Shown here one piece after another: positions 26,804 to 35,032 of a stretch of DNA of 64,000 nt. The notes beneath the pieces are model-generated. The model saw only the letters and a program-made list of their open reading frames with translations, was not told the DNA's origin and did no database searches. The stretch is from IMG/VR virus record IMGVR_UViG_3300023184_000039, positions 62,001-126,000 of that record; one strand, given 5' to 3'. Origin of the DNA: a virus. Made by a program: the position numbers and the translations under genes. Each line of letters begins with the position of its first letter. Positions within the stretch are counted from its first letter, which is position 1.

Positions 26804-27252
26804 CGACATTGGGTAATTATCAGGGAAGAATAACCGGCATATACGTGCAAACAAAAGCCGATGAAGAAAACTGTCCTCCAGCGACTCAGGACATCGGACT
26901 AAACATTAAGAATCGACAGAAGGCAATTGACACAGCGGCTTACGGCCCACTAAACCCAAATGAACCAAATGATGATTTTTGGAAGAAAAAAGGTGACAGA
27001 TGGAATGTAAGTATTGATGAAGCAAAAAAGCAAAGATGTGGGAACTGTATTATGTTTGTTCGCTCACCAAGGATGATTGCATGTATCGAAGGTGCATTGG
27101 GTAATGAGACAGGGAATACCGCTATGGACATAGTTGATGCCGGTCAACTTGGGTATTGCGAAGCTTTTGATTTTAAGTGCGCAGCTAAAAGAACGTGTGA
27201 TGCTTGGGTCGTAGGTGGACCAACCACGACAGATGGCAAGGAAAAGTCTTAA
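26800..27252 (+). CDS. Cys-rich conserved phage protein, probable metal or Fe-S site
   Basis: 150 residues from ATG 26800 (ATGA overlap), preferred to a longer in-frame start. The C-terminal half has ordered cysteines: CGNC, a Cys 13 residues on (MIACI), then GYCEAFDFKCAAKRTCDAW and a closing GGP. The array resembles a small protein recurrent near capsid genes in diverse phages; a high-potential Fe-S or zinc site is plausible. Its position between a nuclease and a ferredoxin fits a redox role, but this is context only. Confidence 0.75.
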   Translation: MTTLGNYQGRITGIYVQTKADEENCPPATQDIGLNIKNRQKAIDTAAYGPLNPNEPNDDFWKKKGDRWNVSIDEAKKQRCGNCIMFVRSPRMIACIEGALGNETGNTAMDIVDAGQLGYCEAFDFKCAAKRTCDAWVVGGPTTTDGKEKS

Positions 27253-27258
27253 TAGGTA

Positions 27259-27504
27259 ATGAGAGTCTGGATTGACCAAGACCTATGCACTGGAGATGGT
27301 CTATGCGCAGAGATAGCCCCAGATGTTTTTCATATGATGCCAGACGGTCTTGCGTATGTAAAAGAAGGAGACAAGATTTATGCGGCCGCTGTGGGGAACC
27401 CAGAAGGCGCAGCTGGTTTAGCATCCTTTTCGGACGACAGGCTTGATGACGTAATTGAGTCAGCAGAAGAATGCCCTGGTGAATGTATCTTTATTGAGCC
27501 TTAG
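27259..27504 (+). CDS. Actinobacterial-type single-cluster ferredoxin
   Basis: 81 residues. Starts VWIDQDLCTGDGLCAEIAPDVF and ends ECPGECIFIE. Ligands by eye: Cys10, Cys16 and Cys72, with Asp13 where a fourth Cys would be in 4Fe-4S proteins; Cys76 follows. This is the pattern of the small 3Fe-4S (or Asp-ligated 4Fe-4S) ferredoxins that serve cytochromes P450 and other oxidoreductases in actinobacteria. No partner reductase or P450 is in the window; likely it takes electrons from host enzymes. It could feed the ribonucleotide reductase or a dioxygenase, but this is not shown. Its stop overlaps the stop of the convergent gene (TTAG). Confidence 0.88.
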   Translation: MRVWIDQDLCTGDGLCAEIAPDVFHMMPDGLAYVKEGDKIYAAAVGNPEGAAGLASFSDDRLDDVIESAEECPGECIFIEP

Positions 27505-27914
27505 GGTTGACGGTTTTTAAGATGGTCAACAACTGAATACCTAACAAGATGTGGTGTGGTTTGTGCAAATTCTGGATTAAGAATTTTCCTCCACCCATAC
27601 GGTGATTGCATTAAGACACCAGGCAATCCTGTTGCCTCGCACGTTGTGGCAGCAATCGCCTCATATTTCTTAACGACGGCATTCATCTTTGAGAGAGCCT
27701 CTCCATCGTAAACATCTGATTGCTCAAAGTAGTAACGCAATCCAGCAAACTTTTGTTTAATCTGAACGACAATGTAATTGGAGTCTATTTCGGTTAACTC
27801 TTTGTCGCAATCAATAACAATCCGATACCAACCCTCGTCAACATCTATGGATTTATAAAACGGTGGGGATATCTTTTCCTTTAACTTCTCAACGGCAACC
27901 TGCAACTCATTCAC
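27501..27914 (-). CDS. Widespread phage protein of unknown function
   Basis: 137 residues; GTG start overlapping the upstream stop by 8 nt. The body has a pattern I recall from many unrelated phages: GWYRIVIDCDKEL, a QIKQKFAGLRYYFE segment, and CEATGLPGVLM. Soluble, mixed alpha/beta. I know no function. Last gene of the minus-strand cluster that includes a dioxygenase and the tRNAs. Confidence 0.75.
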   Translation of the reverse strand: MNELQVAVEKLKEKISPPFYKSIDVDEGWYRIVIDCDKELTEIDSNYIVVQIKQKFAGLRYYFEQSDVYDGEALSKMNAVVKKYEAIAATTCEATGLPGVLMQSPYGWRKILNPEFAQTTPHLVRYSVVDHLKNRQP

Positions 27915-28173
27915 TGATTGGTTCCATGTTCTTCTTTAATAGGTCCTCGTATGCCTCATTCGGGGTATTTCCGATACCAATAAGTTTTGACTCATCGGAA
28001 TCCATCCAGAAGTCAACAGCGCTGCCATCATCACCAAATACATAGTCCATATAGTTGTTGCTAATGTTTTCATCGTCCCAACTCCCAATTGCATGCCACT
28101 TACCACCCTCGTAGGTGCCTCCGTAGCGAGATTGACGAATCACAATTGGGTACAAATTTATTTTTTTGTCCAT
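27907..28173 (-). CDS. Small conserved phage protein
   Basis: 88 residues. Contains PIVIRQSRYGGTYEGGKWHA and AVDFWMDSDESKLIGIGNTP, a pattern found in marine and freshwater phage genomes without assigned function. Acidic; no membrane segment. Upstream, TAACAT lies 5 nt before the ATG, so a leaderless start is possible but less regular than elsewhere. Confidence 0.72.
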   Translation of the reverse strand: MDKKINLYPIVIRQSRYGGTYEGGKWHAIGSWDDENISNNYMDYVFGDDGSAVDFWMDSDESKLIGIGNTPNEAYEDLLKKNMEPISE

Positions 28174-28181
28174 ACGATATG

Positions 28182-29009
28182 TTATCGCATTACAAGGAAC
28201 ATGTCGCCCTCTAATGCGTGTGCGAATATCCCATCAAATATTCGCTCTTCTGAGGAAAATCCCCCCGTGACAGCATGATATAGGCGTGATAGGTCAGCAA
28301 AAACAACATCGTATTGTTGCCACCGATGTTCAAATTGAACCGATGCGTCATACTTGATGGTGTTGGCAATTTTGCACATAATCGTTTCAAATCTTTGACG
28401 TTCTTTTTCGCCCCATTGGCGTCCCTGGTCGCAACAAAGTTTATCACCGTATGGAATATTCGTATTTGGTGGCATATATACCATTTCATTACCCGTAAGG
28501 TAATGTTTTTTTATCGGACAATAAATAGGGTGGTTGGAATCCACCGCACCATGTGCTTGCTCAACATAGAGGGACTTTTTCAAGAATTCAGCATCATCTT
28601 GTGAAAGATTTTGATACAACTGGATTCCATCAACAAAAAATGTTTTACCAGAATTAGGGGAGCAGGTAAATGTCCTCATGTTCCACGATGCACCAACGGC
28701 TGGATTTGGAAAGCCGATATGCTCCATATGCCAAACAACCAAAATATCATCCGTGCCAGTTGTAGCATTTTCCAAATTCCTCATATCAATGGTATGAGAG
28801 TGATTTTCCCTGTATGGAGTGTAATGCCCAGAGTCTCTCTGATTATTTGGGAACCATTTTGTAATATCCCCGAATGATTTCATAAGACTCAATTGCTCAT
28901 CGCGAGACATGTCATATCCACGCAAAACGAAACAACCAGATGCCATGTATTCTTCAAAGCACAAAGCAATATCAATTTCTTGAAATGATGATATTTCGTA
29001 AGTTTTCAT
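28182..29009 (-). CDS. TauD/TfdA-like Fe(II)/2-oxoglutarate dioxygenase
   Basis: 275 residues from ATG 29009. A longer frame upstream is an artefact of reading the tRNA. Iron ligands by eye: His94-x-Glu96 in VVWHMEHIGFPN and distal His245 in SRLYHAVTGG, with Arg256 as likely 2-oxoglutarate contact. The usual HxD is HxE here. TauD-type enzymes hydroxylate small molecules such as taurine or amino-acid derivatives; the substrate is unknown. The A of the start codon is the last base of the encoded CCA of tRNA-Asn, with no visible ribosome site, so the mRNA start may depend on tRNA processing. Confidence 0.82.
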   Translation of the reverse strand: MKTYEISSFQEIDIALCFEEYMASGCFVLRGYDMSRDEQLSLMKSFGDITKWFPNNQRDSGHYTPYRENHSHTIDMRNLENATTGTDDILVVWHMEHIGFPNPAVGASWNMRTFTCSPNSGKTFFVDGIQLYQNLSQDDAEFLKKSLYVEQAHGAVDSNHPIYCPIKKHYLTGNEMVYMPPNTNIPYGDKLCCDQGRQWGEKERQRFETIMCKIANTIKYDASVQFEHRWQQYDVVFADLSRLYHAVTGGFSSEERIFDGIFAHALEGDMFLVMR

Positions 29010-29084
29010 GGCTGACGAGGTAGGGGTCGAACCTACGACAAGCGGATTAACAGTCCGCTGCTCTGCCAACTGAGCTACTCGTCA
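29009..29084 (-). tRNA. tRNA-Asn (GTT)
   Basis: Reads TGACGAG acceptor, D-stem GCTC/GAGC, anticodon stem GCGGA/TCCGC with loop CTGTTAA (anticodon GTT), T-arm GTAGG-TTCGACC-CCTAC, and 3' CTCGTCA. Discriminator G is followed by an encoded CCA; its A is also the A of the downstream dioxygenase ATG. All stems pair perfectly. Confidence 0.96.
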
Positions 29085-29113
29085 TTGATTTATTGAAGAC
29101 TAGTTCATCTTTG

Positions 29114-29185
29114 TATCCCATGGAGGAATCGAACTTCCATCGATTGCTTAGAAGGCAATTGCTTTATCCATTAAGCTAATGGGAT
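29114..29185 (-). tRNA. tRNA-Arg (TCT)
   Basis: Acceptor ATCCCAT/ATGGGAT, D-stem GCTT/AAGC, anticodon stem ATTGC/GCAAT with loop CTTCTAA (anticodon TCT, reads AGA), T-loop TTCGATT with one A-C mismatch in the T-stem. Discriminator A; no CCA encoded. Its first base is the last base of the HNH gene's stop codon. AGA codons are frequent in this genome and usually rare in actinobacteria, which would explain keeping this tRNA. Confidence 0.93.
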
Positions 29186-29682
29186 TAGATTTTCTTCTCT
29201 TTCTTTTGCTTCCGCCTGCGCTCACTGCGCTCTTGATTCCACCTTTTGTGACACGTCTTGCAATCACGCATTTTGAAGCCGGTATGTTTGCTGATTTTCC
29301 AATAGGTATTTCCTTCGTCGTAAAGATGGCCGTGTTTGCAGTGGGTTTTCCGGCTCTCCTTGTGATTTCCATGCAAGACAGAGTAACGCTGGTTATGTGA
29401 ACGAGTTCCAACTTCTAGGTGGTCTGGGCGAACGCATGGCGGATGATTGCAGAGATGACAAACTTCCATCCCATCCGGAACAGGACCGTTTAGTTTTTCC
29501 CAAATATATTTATGCGTCTGAATGTTTCCGCTTATTCCATTTCGTTTGCACGAAAACATGCCATATGTTTTTACTGTGTTCGCAGTCCATTCCCAACAAT
29601 CTGGTTTATCTGGATTACGTCCAGATTTATCTACCTTCTCCCAAAAACGTTCTTCTTCTGGTATTGGTTTTCTTCCTGCCAT
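29185..29682 (-). CDS. HNH homing-type endonuclease
   Basis: 165 residues. HNH core: CWEWTANTVKTYGMFS, then EVCHLCNHPPCVRPDHLEVG (His and Cys of the beta-beta-alpha-metal finger). A second C-terminal knuckle has CKHGH and CKTCHKRW, and the protein ends in a run of Lys/Arg. Stand-alone HNH genes of this type insert next to conserved phage genes; here it sits between the ribonucleotide reductase and the tRNAs, 4 nt after the reductase stop side and sharing a base with tRNA-Arg. It may have mobilised into this junction. Confidence 0.9.
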   Translation of the reverse strand: MAGRKPIPEEERFWEKVDKSGRNPDKPDCWEWTANTVKTYGMFSCKRNGISGNIQTHKYIWEKLNGPVPDGMEVCHLCNHPPCVRPDHLEVGTRSHNQRYSVLHGNHKESRKTHCKHGHLYDEGNTYWKISKHTGFKMRDCKTCHKRWNQERSERRRKQKKEKKI

Positions 29683-29686
29683 GCCT

Positions 29687-31606
29687 CTACTTTATCGGAC
29701 ATGCCCCTGTGGCACAATCATCTAAGGTAATTTCAATATCATGCGAGCGTTGAACCAATGGGATTGAGTGGTTGATTTTGGCAACAGATTTTTCGTATTC
29801 TGCTTGGGTTATTTCCTCGTATGGGGGCAATTGGAAGTTGTGGTCAGCATGCAACAAGAAAGATACGGATTTGACATTCTTGTCATAGTTCTTTGATAGC
29901 CACAATTTGATTTCTTCCAATTCTTCCTTGCGATAATACACTGTTACCGAAACAGCATTATCTGCCCACATGGTTTGCATTTTTTTGACCCATTCAAGTT
30001 GCTCAAGTGCGGTCATGTTCTTTGCAAGCATTGAACCTTCTGGTGACATGCATGGAAACTCAACAACAAAACGGGTGTGGTCTTCTCTGCCGTCAATGCC
30101 AACATCGTATTGAACCTTGTATCCGCGCTTCCTGCATGAATCAACAAGTGGGTCAGAGGAGCCGAAGCGGACTCTACGGATGTAGTAGGGAGCGAATGCT
30201 GGATGGATTCCGGGGGTAACACCCGGAAGCAGGGACAGGGTTCCCGATGGTTGCACGGTTGTGAGTCGAACCGATACTGGGAGATTATTCGCTTCGGAAT
30301 ACTCCTTATCAAATTTCTCAAGTTCCTTATACGCAGCATCAAGCCATGAAACCTGTTCATCCGAACATTGCAAAACACCAGTAACAGATTGACCCAAACG
30401 TGCATTCTTCCTCACGATTGTCGTTGTTTTCTCGTAAGGGTAGGACATTTGGGTGATTTGCTTCTGCACCTTATAGAGCAATCGGGAAACCTCAAGTAAT
30501 TGTTCAAGAGATTCAATGTTTGGTAAGAAGATTGTTGCTAGGTTGCACGATTCTCCATTACCCAAGGCAATCTCTGCACACGGATTAAAGCCCTCCACAG
30601 AGGAGTCAGGCTTTGATTCTCCCAATCTCCCGTACTTCCTTGCAAGTTTCCTATTCAAGAGGCCGTAGGGCTCTCCAGAGCCGTCGTAGCCCCTCCAGAG
30701 TTCTGGTTGTATCTCCTCATAAGAGTCTGCATAGATACTGTTGTTTGAATTGGCGCGCCAACCCGGAACAGAACCAGATGACCAGTTTTTTGCACGCAGG
30801 AACAGAACATCGTCTGGGTCACCCATTGCTATTTGTGCTGAACGACGAGACGAACCAGAAACAACAATGCGACCGATGATGTTGCAGATGTCTAGGACAT
30901 CAATTGAGCGAAGCTTCTTGCCGACACGGTTGTCCATCACTAGGCAAATGTCTTTTATCCCATCAATCAATGCACCAGGTCCAGATGCCGTACCACCAAA
31001 TGTCTTGAGTTCTGCGCCATATTCACGAATGAGGACAGTGGAGTACGAAAATGATTTTCCTGTGTAGAAATATGACTTAAGAACGGCATGAAGCAATCTC
31101 TTCCATCCATGACGAGAATCTGGAACGATGATGTCTGCATCATTGCTTCTTTCCTGAGTAACCACAACACCACCAAGAACTTTAGGCAAATCGTGAATTT
31201 TGGAACGCTCTACCGAAAAGCCAACACCACCACCGAGCATTAGGTATTCAAAAATCATTTCAAAGTCTTCAATTTTTTCAATGTTTGTAAAATAGCAATT
31301 ATTTAAAGATGCAGCATTTAGTTTTTTTACTAATGGTGTTCCCAACTGCCATAGTGAACGACCCGAAAAAGTACATCGTAAATTAAACATGTGGTCAAAG
31401 AGTGTTTGCGCCTCTTCTGTTGAATAAGGGACACCAACCTCAATTGCTCCGTTGATTGTTCTTTGAATTGTCTCTGACCATGTCTCAAGTTCGCCATTGC
31501 TTTTCTTGCGCGAGTATGTGCGAAGGTAAACAATTTCACCGAGTCCATTAAATCCCCATGGTGGTGTTTTTGTTTCATACGTCGCAACAAAACTATCGTC
31601 AATCAT
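29687..31606 (-). CDS. Adenosylcobalamin-dependent (class II) ribonucleotide reductase
   Basis: 639 residues, monomeric class II type, reducing ribonucleotides to deoxyribonucleotides for phage DNA synthesis; needs host or environmental B12. Active-site residues by eye: Cys104 (LNNCYF), thiyl Cys343 and Glu345 in FNPCAEIALGNGESCNL, Cys354, and the C-terminal redox pair CATGAC (630-635). The QPSGTLSLLPGVTPGIHP loop is well kept. It is about 100 residues shorter than the Lactobacillus enzyme. GAGGGG precedes the ATG. No thioredoxin is in the window, so the reductant is host-borne, or conceivably the ferredoxin at 27.3 kb. Confidence 0.93.
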   Translation of the reverse strand: MIDDSFVATYETKTPPWGFNGLGEIVYLRTYSRKKSNGELETWSETIQRTINGAIEVGVPYSTEEAQTLFDHMFNLRCTFSGRSLWQLGTPLVKKLNAASLNNCYFTNIEKIEDFEMIFEYLMLGGGVGFSVERSKIHDLPKVLGGVVVTQERSNDADIIVPDSRHGWKRLLHAVLKSYFYTGKSFSYSTVLIREYGAELKTFGGTASGPGALIDGIKDICLVMDNRVGKKLRSIDVLDICNIIGRIVVSGSSRRSAQIAMGDPDDVLFLRAKNWSSGSVPGWRANSNNSIYADSYEEIQPELWRGYDGSGEPYGLLNRKLARKYGRLGESKPDSSVEGFNPCAEIALGNGESCNLATIFLPNIESLEQLLEVSRLLYKVQKQITQMSYPYEKTTTIVRKNARLGQSVTGVLQCSDEQVSWLDAAYKELEKFDKEYSEANNLPVSVRLTTVQPSGTLSLLPGVTPGIHPAFAPYYIRRVRFGSSDPLVDSCRKRGYKVQYDVGIDGREDHTRFVVEFPCMSPEGSMLAKNMTALEQLEWVKKMQTMWADNAVSVTVYYRKEELEEIKLWLSKNYDKNVKSVSFLLHADHNFQLPPYEEITQAEYEKSVAKINHSIPLVQRSHDIEITLDDCATGACPIK

Positions 31607-31677
31607 TTGATGTGCCCCTCAATGTGGTCGTTTGGTTCCTGAAAGATACCAGTTTACATCACCAAAAAATAGTGAAA

Positions 31678-32013
31678 TTAAGAAATTAGACCTAATTCTT
31701 TTGCCTTCACAAGTGGGATGTAGTCACCCTTCCTGTGGATAAGTACGCGTATTGTTGCGAACTGAGTTAATTGACGATTTTCGTAGATATCTTCTTCAAC
31801 AAGAACTGTTTGTGTTTCTTTGAGCAATTCAATCTGATTGAATCCAGCAATGTGTTTTGGTGGAACCTGACTACCAGCACAATCTCCGGTTGGGTGACCA
31901 CAAACTGGGCACGGTCTTCTGTCGGCAGGAAATACTTCTGCTCCAGCAATTGAATATTTGCCGTTGAATCCGAGTCCGCCACCTGCCCTGAATGGTTCTG
32001 GGTAACTTTCCAT
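31678..32013 (-). CDS. Zinc-ribbon-like protein
   Basis: 111 residues. A Gly-rich N-terminus (FRAGGGLGFNGKYSIAG) is followed by CPVCGHPTGDC, a short Cys knuckle, then a basic C-terminal half. I recall similar small proteins in actinophages but no function. Follows 32026-32673 closely on the same strand. Confidence 0.7.
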   Translation of the reverse strand: MESYPEPFRAGGGLGFNGKYSIAGAEVFPADRRPCPVCGHPTGDCAGSQVPPKHIAGFNQIELLKETQTVLVEEDIYENRQLTQFATIRVLIHRKGDYIPLVKAKELGLIS

Positions 32014-32025
32014 ATATAAAGTTTA

Positions 32026-32673
32026 TCAGTAATCTAATTCGCTAAATTCAAAAACCTCAAAGCCATCTCTATACATTTGCTTGACAATGGCATGTCGACT
32101 TGCTTCATCTGCATTCATGTCAATTTTTTCGCCGAGAATGGATACCATCATTGAGGGAAACATGCTCTCCCTGAGGATTTTGGTTGCATCGTCTGGAGCG
32201 GCCAACATTTTCTTCCACTTAACGGAACGGTTTGTCCCATATGAATACGGTATGGCAACAAGGCTCACAACGGGCTTTTCTGATTCTTTGGAAACACATG
32301 CATGCGTAATCGTAAGGCATTCCTTGATTTTCTCCGTGTTGGCAAACATTTGTTTTAAGTCTTTGCCGCGACTGGCGAGTGGGTCTAGTGAAACAAACCC
32401 CTCTGCGACCATGGTGATGTCTGTGACATGCCAGTACTTCCTCATTGCAAGACAAACATTGAACGATTGCTGAAATCTATTTGCTGGAATTTGCTTCATG
32501 CTCTCTTTGCCCATCTGGCAGATTATCCGAAGCCTGGGGCCGTCCCAGCCAAAAAAGTTAAAACTGAGGTCTTCCCCAATTCCGTCTCTCTTAACCCCAT
32601 CCTCTTTCGCCAACTGTGACGATGTGGAAATTAGAGCCATTTTGTTTATGTCGTCAGAGTAGTCATCAATCAT
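32026..32673 (-). CDS. Conserved phage protein of unknown function
   Basis: 215 residues; GGGAG precedes the ATG. Segments such as RLRIICQMGKES, ARKYW-like CLAMRKYWHVTD and MVAEGFVS look conserved, and the fold appears alpha/beta, but I cannot name a family. No membrane or metal motif. Confidence 0.68.
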   Translation of the reverse strand: MIDDYSDDINKMALISTSSQLAKEDGVKRDGIGEDLSFNFFGWDGPRLRIICQMGKESMKQIPANRFQQSFNVCLAMRKYWHVTDITMVAEGFVSLDPLASRGKDLKQMFANTEKIKECLTITHACVSKESEKPVVSLVAIPYSYGTNRSVKWKKMLAAPDDATKILRESMFPSMMVSILGEKIDMNADEASRHAIVKQMYRDGFEVFEFSELDY

Positions 32674-32762
32674 CTCCCAACCCTAATACAAAACCCCTAG
32701 AAATCAGGGTATGGGTGGAGTTCCACTACGGACGGCAATCGTGTGACTAGAATCTACATTCT

Positions 32763-32987
32763 ATGACAAACTCAAAAACCCCAAAAAAGAAGACCCCAGC
32801 AAAAAAGGCTCCAGCAAAAAAAGTTGCAGCGAAAACTGCCACCCCAGTTGCAAAAACGGAATCCTCTTCGGCTACGACCGGAACAGCAACTCCAACTTCT
32901 GCCTCATCGGCACAAATGGTAAAGATTGCCGTTCAAGTCGCGCCAAAAAAGAAATCGTTTTTACGTCGCCTTTTCGGCGCAAAGTAA
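32763..32987 (+). CDS. Histone-tail-like Lys/Ala/Pro-rich protein
   Basis: 74 residues. The N-terminal 30 consist of KKTPAKKAPAKKVAAK-type repeats like the C-terminal tails of actinobacterial Hup/histone H1-like proteins, then a Ser/Thr/Ala linker and a basic FLRRLF end. It probably binds nucleic acid non-specifically. It ends exactly where the convergent 71-residue gene ends. Confidence 0.65.
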   Translation: MTNSKTPKKKTPAKKAPAKKVAAKTATPVAKTESSSATTGTATPTSASSAQMVKIAVQVAPKKKSFLRRLFGAK

Positions 32988-33203
32988 TTACTTTTTGCGT
33001 TGGTCTCGCTTCATCTGGCGAAACTCTTCTTCAACCTGCGCGTCAAATTCTGCTTGGTGCTTACGGCTAATGACAATCATTGCTCGTCGGCGTGATTCTG
33101 CGCGCATTGCTACTACTTCTTTGCGTTGCATGCGCTCGTCTTCTGCCAAACGTGGACGACCACGCTTCATACCACTTGATTTGAGTTTTGTGTATTCGCT
33201 CAT
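32988..33203 (-). CDS. Small basic protein with AT-hook-like motif
   Basis: 71 residues. Contains KRGRPRL, an AT-hook core, followed by an Arg/Glu-rich helix. CCAAGGAGC precedes the ATG (good ribosome site). A DNA-binding role is likely but unproven; could be a small regulator. Confidence 0.68.
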   Translation of the reverse strand: MSEYTKLKSSGMKRGRPRLAEDERMQRKEVVAMRAESRRRAMIVISRKHQAEFDAQVEEEFRQMKRDQRKK

Positions 33204-33258
33204 TTTTGCTCCTTGGTTTAATATGGCTTTTTATTAGAGTAATAAAGGTAATCAAACT

Positions 33259-33462
33259 ATGACAAAACAACAACCCCAAATAGAAGTTTTTTTGCCGAAT
33301 TTTAGAAATGCAATATCCGATTATTTGTCAGAGCTGGTAAAGGTTTCCTCGGATTTTGTAGAAAAATCAGAAGTCATTGACAAACTTCTTGACATACTTG
33401 GCAACGACGAGGGATACCCCATTGACGGGGACGAGATGGCTAGATATTGGTCTAGGCGTTAG
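33259..33462 (+). CDS. Small acidic hypothetical protein
   Basis: 67 residues, AAAGG before the ATG. Predominantly helical with hydrophobic heptads (FRNAISDYLSELVKVSSDF). No family recognised. Overlaps the convergent gene by 11 nt. Confidence 0.58.
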   Translation: MTKQQPQIEVFLPNFRNAISDYLSELVKVSSDFVEKSEVIDKLLDILGNDEGYPIDGDEMARYWSRR

Positions 33463-33928
33463 GTAAATCGTAGTCTTTCTTGCTTAACATATTTATTGTT
33501 TCTGATTTTTGAACAACATATGCCAGTGCAGGATTTTCTGAATTTGGAGCCATCACACGCTTTGTATTTTCGTTGTAGAGATTCGGCAATGACCTGAGGT
33601 ATCTCTTAATTCTGTCAACTTTAAACATGACAAAAGATTCATCAACTGCAAATATGTAAACCCACCAAACGGCTTTCGTTACATTTAATCCAGATGGAAC
33701 CCATATTTGATTCCCCTCTGCATCTTTCCTGTTTCCTGGGCTTTGGTGTGTTTCAATGACCATATTGCCATTTTTGTATCTATCTGTTTTTACCTCAACC
33801 GCGCCAGAACCGATAAGTTTTGCAAATTCAACTATGGACACTTCACCGGATTGACCAAACTCTAAATCTTTCTTGAAATCAATCTGATTGCCAAGTGCGC
33901 TGATGTCATAATCGGATAGTCGAGACAT
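33452..33928 (-). CDS. PD-(D/E)xK nuclease-like protein
   Basis: 158 residues from ATG 33928. A longer frame upstream overlaps the divergent gene and is rejected. The segment KKDLEFGQSGE followed by VEVKTDRYKNGNMVIE fits the Asp...Glu-x-Lys core of PD-(D/E)xK nucleases such as Holliday-junction resolvases. The rest (VWWVYIFAVDESFVMFKVD) suits the strand after the active site. Function in DNA repair or branch resolution is inferred from motif only. The promoter overlaps that of the divergent DUF932 gene. Confidence 0.65.
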   Translation of the reverse strand: MSRLSDYDISALGNQIDFKKDLEFGQSGEVSIVEFAKLIGSGAVEVKTDRYKNGNMVIETHQSPGNRKDAEGNQIWVPSGLNVTKAVWWVYIFAVDESFVMFKVDRIKRYLRSLPNLYNENTKRVMAPNSENPALAYVVQKSETINMLSKKDYDLPNA

Positions 33929-33946
33929 ATGGACTATCCTATAGGT
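33929..33946. promoter_or_regulatory. Divergent overlapping -10 boxes
   Basis: On the plus strand TATCCT (33935-33940) precedes ATG 33947 by 6 nt. On the minus strand TAGGAT, read through the same bases, precedes ATG 33928 by 7 nt. The two start sites share one 18-nt interval, so the polymerase should fire one way at a time. Confidence 0.5.
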
Positions 33947-34969
33947 ATGGCACACGAGATTGAAACGACCAACGGACAAGCGAGAATGGCTTACTCTGGG
34001 CCTTCCGTGCCATGGCACAAACTTGGAACATCAGTACGAGACTTGCAGACCATACCCGAAATGCTTCGTGCGGCTAATGCTGATTTTGATGTTGTAACCG
34101 CAGATGTGGCTGCCGTTGATGCTCACGGAAGATTCATTTTAAATGCTAATGGAACTCCGGTTATTGTCCCTAAAACCCGTGCCACAATTCGTGTAAACGA
34201 TGATGGCTCATTTGATGGACTCGGAACAGTTGGTACCAGATACGTCGTACAGCAAAATAGGGAAGTTCTAGAACTTGCACTTGCTGTGTGTGGCGTATCA
34301 AAGGGGCAGGCGGTTCTTGATACATGCGGCGTACTCAACGGGGGGCAAGAATTCTTTGCCACGATTGACCTGGGACAAGTAGTAATTGACCCAAACGGTC
34401 TCAAGGACGTGGTTAAGCAATATATTGTTGTACACAATGGGCATGATGGAAAAACACCAATTTCATTTGCGAACACACCAATACGTGCAGTCTGTAAGAA
34501 CACAGTTTTCGCAGCAATGCAGTCGTCGGCAAAGGTGAGTGCTCGACACACAAAGAATGCCGACCTCATTGTCACGAACGCGCGCGAAGTTTTACAATTA
34601 TCAAGCCAGTCCTCTGATTCAATTCTTAGTTCGGCGACCAAATTGTCAAAAATAGAAATCCCTAACAGGTCAAATGCCTTCATGAATGCCGTGAACAATG
34701 TTTTTATCCAAAATAAAAACGAAACAAAACTTCAGCAGAAAAACAGAGAAAACATCATTGACGAAATCATCACCCTTTATTCGGCACCCAATAATGCTGG
34801 CGGTTATGGGTATACGGGGTGGTCGCTTTACAATACGATTGCCGAATACCTTGACCACCACAGGAATGCCACCGCTCAAGAAAAAGCAATGGCATCAATG
34901 GACGCCTATTCGTGGGTAAACAAGAAGAAATCACTTGCCCACGAAGCAATCCTTTCCCTAGCAAACTAG
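33947..34969 (+). CDS. DUF932 (TIGR03299) phage/plasmid protein
   Basis: 340 residues from ATG 33947. Opens MAHEIETTNGQARMAYSG, then PWHKLGT, the standard start of TIGR03299; later KQYIVVHNGHDGKTPI and RAVCKNT match the family. Such proteins are common in phages and plasmids of actinobacteria; function unknown. TATCCT lies exactly 6 nt before the ATG, with no ribosome site, so leaderless translation is predicted. Confidence 0.9.
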   Translation: MAHEIETTNGQARMAYSGPSVPWHKLGTSVRDLQTIPEMLRAANADFDVVTADVAAVDAHGRFILNANGTPVIVPKTRATIRVNDDGSFDGLGTVGTRYVVQQNREVLELALAVCGVSKGQAVLDTCGVLNGGQEFFATIDLGQVVIDPNGLKDVVKQYIVVHNGHDGKTPISFANTPIRAVCKNTVFAAMQSSAKVSARHTKNADLIVTNAREVLQLSSQSSDSILSSATKLSKIEIPNRSNAFMNAVNNVFIQNKNETKLQQKNRENIIDEIITLYSAPNNAGGYGYTGWSLYNTIAEYLDHHRNATAQEKAMASMDAYSWVNKKKSLAHEAILSLAN

Positions 34970-35032
34970 GAAACATGGGAACATTGGAGAGAACATCATC
35001 TAAGGGGAAACCCAGAATACGGTGGGCAGCAA

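Noticed and set aside
29007-29069. Longer N-terminus for the TauD-like dioxygenase
   Set aside because: The extra residues are the translated tRNA-Asn; the tRNA folds perfectly and the conserved protein begins at ATG 29009.
32074-32473. Plus-strand frame opposite the 215-residue gene
   Set aside because: An antisense shadow; no ribosome site and the minus-strand gene is packed with its neighbours.
33929-34018. N-terminal extension of the PD-(D/E)xK gene on the minus strand
   Set aside because: It would overlap the start of DUF932; ATG 33928 has a -10-like box at the right place.
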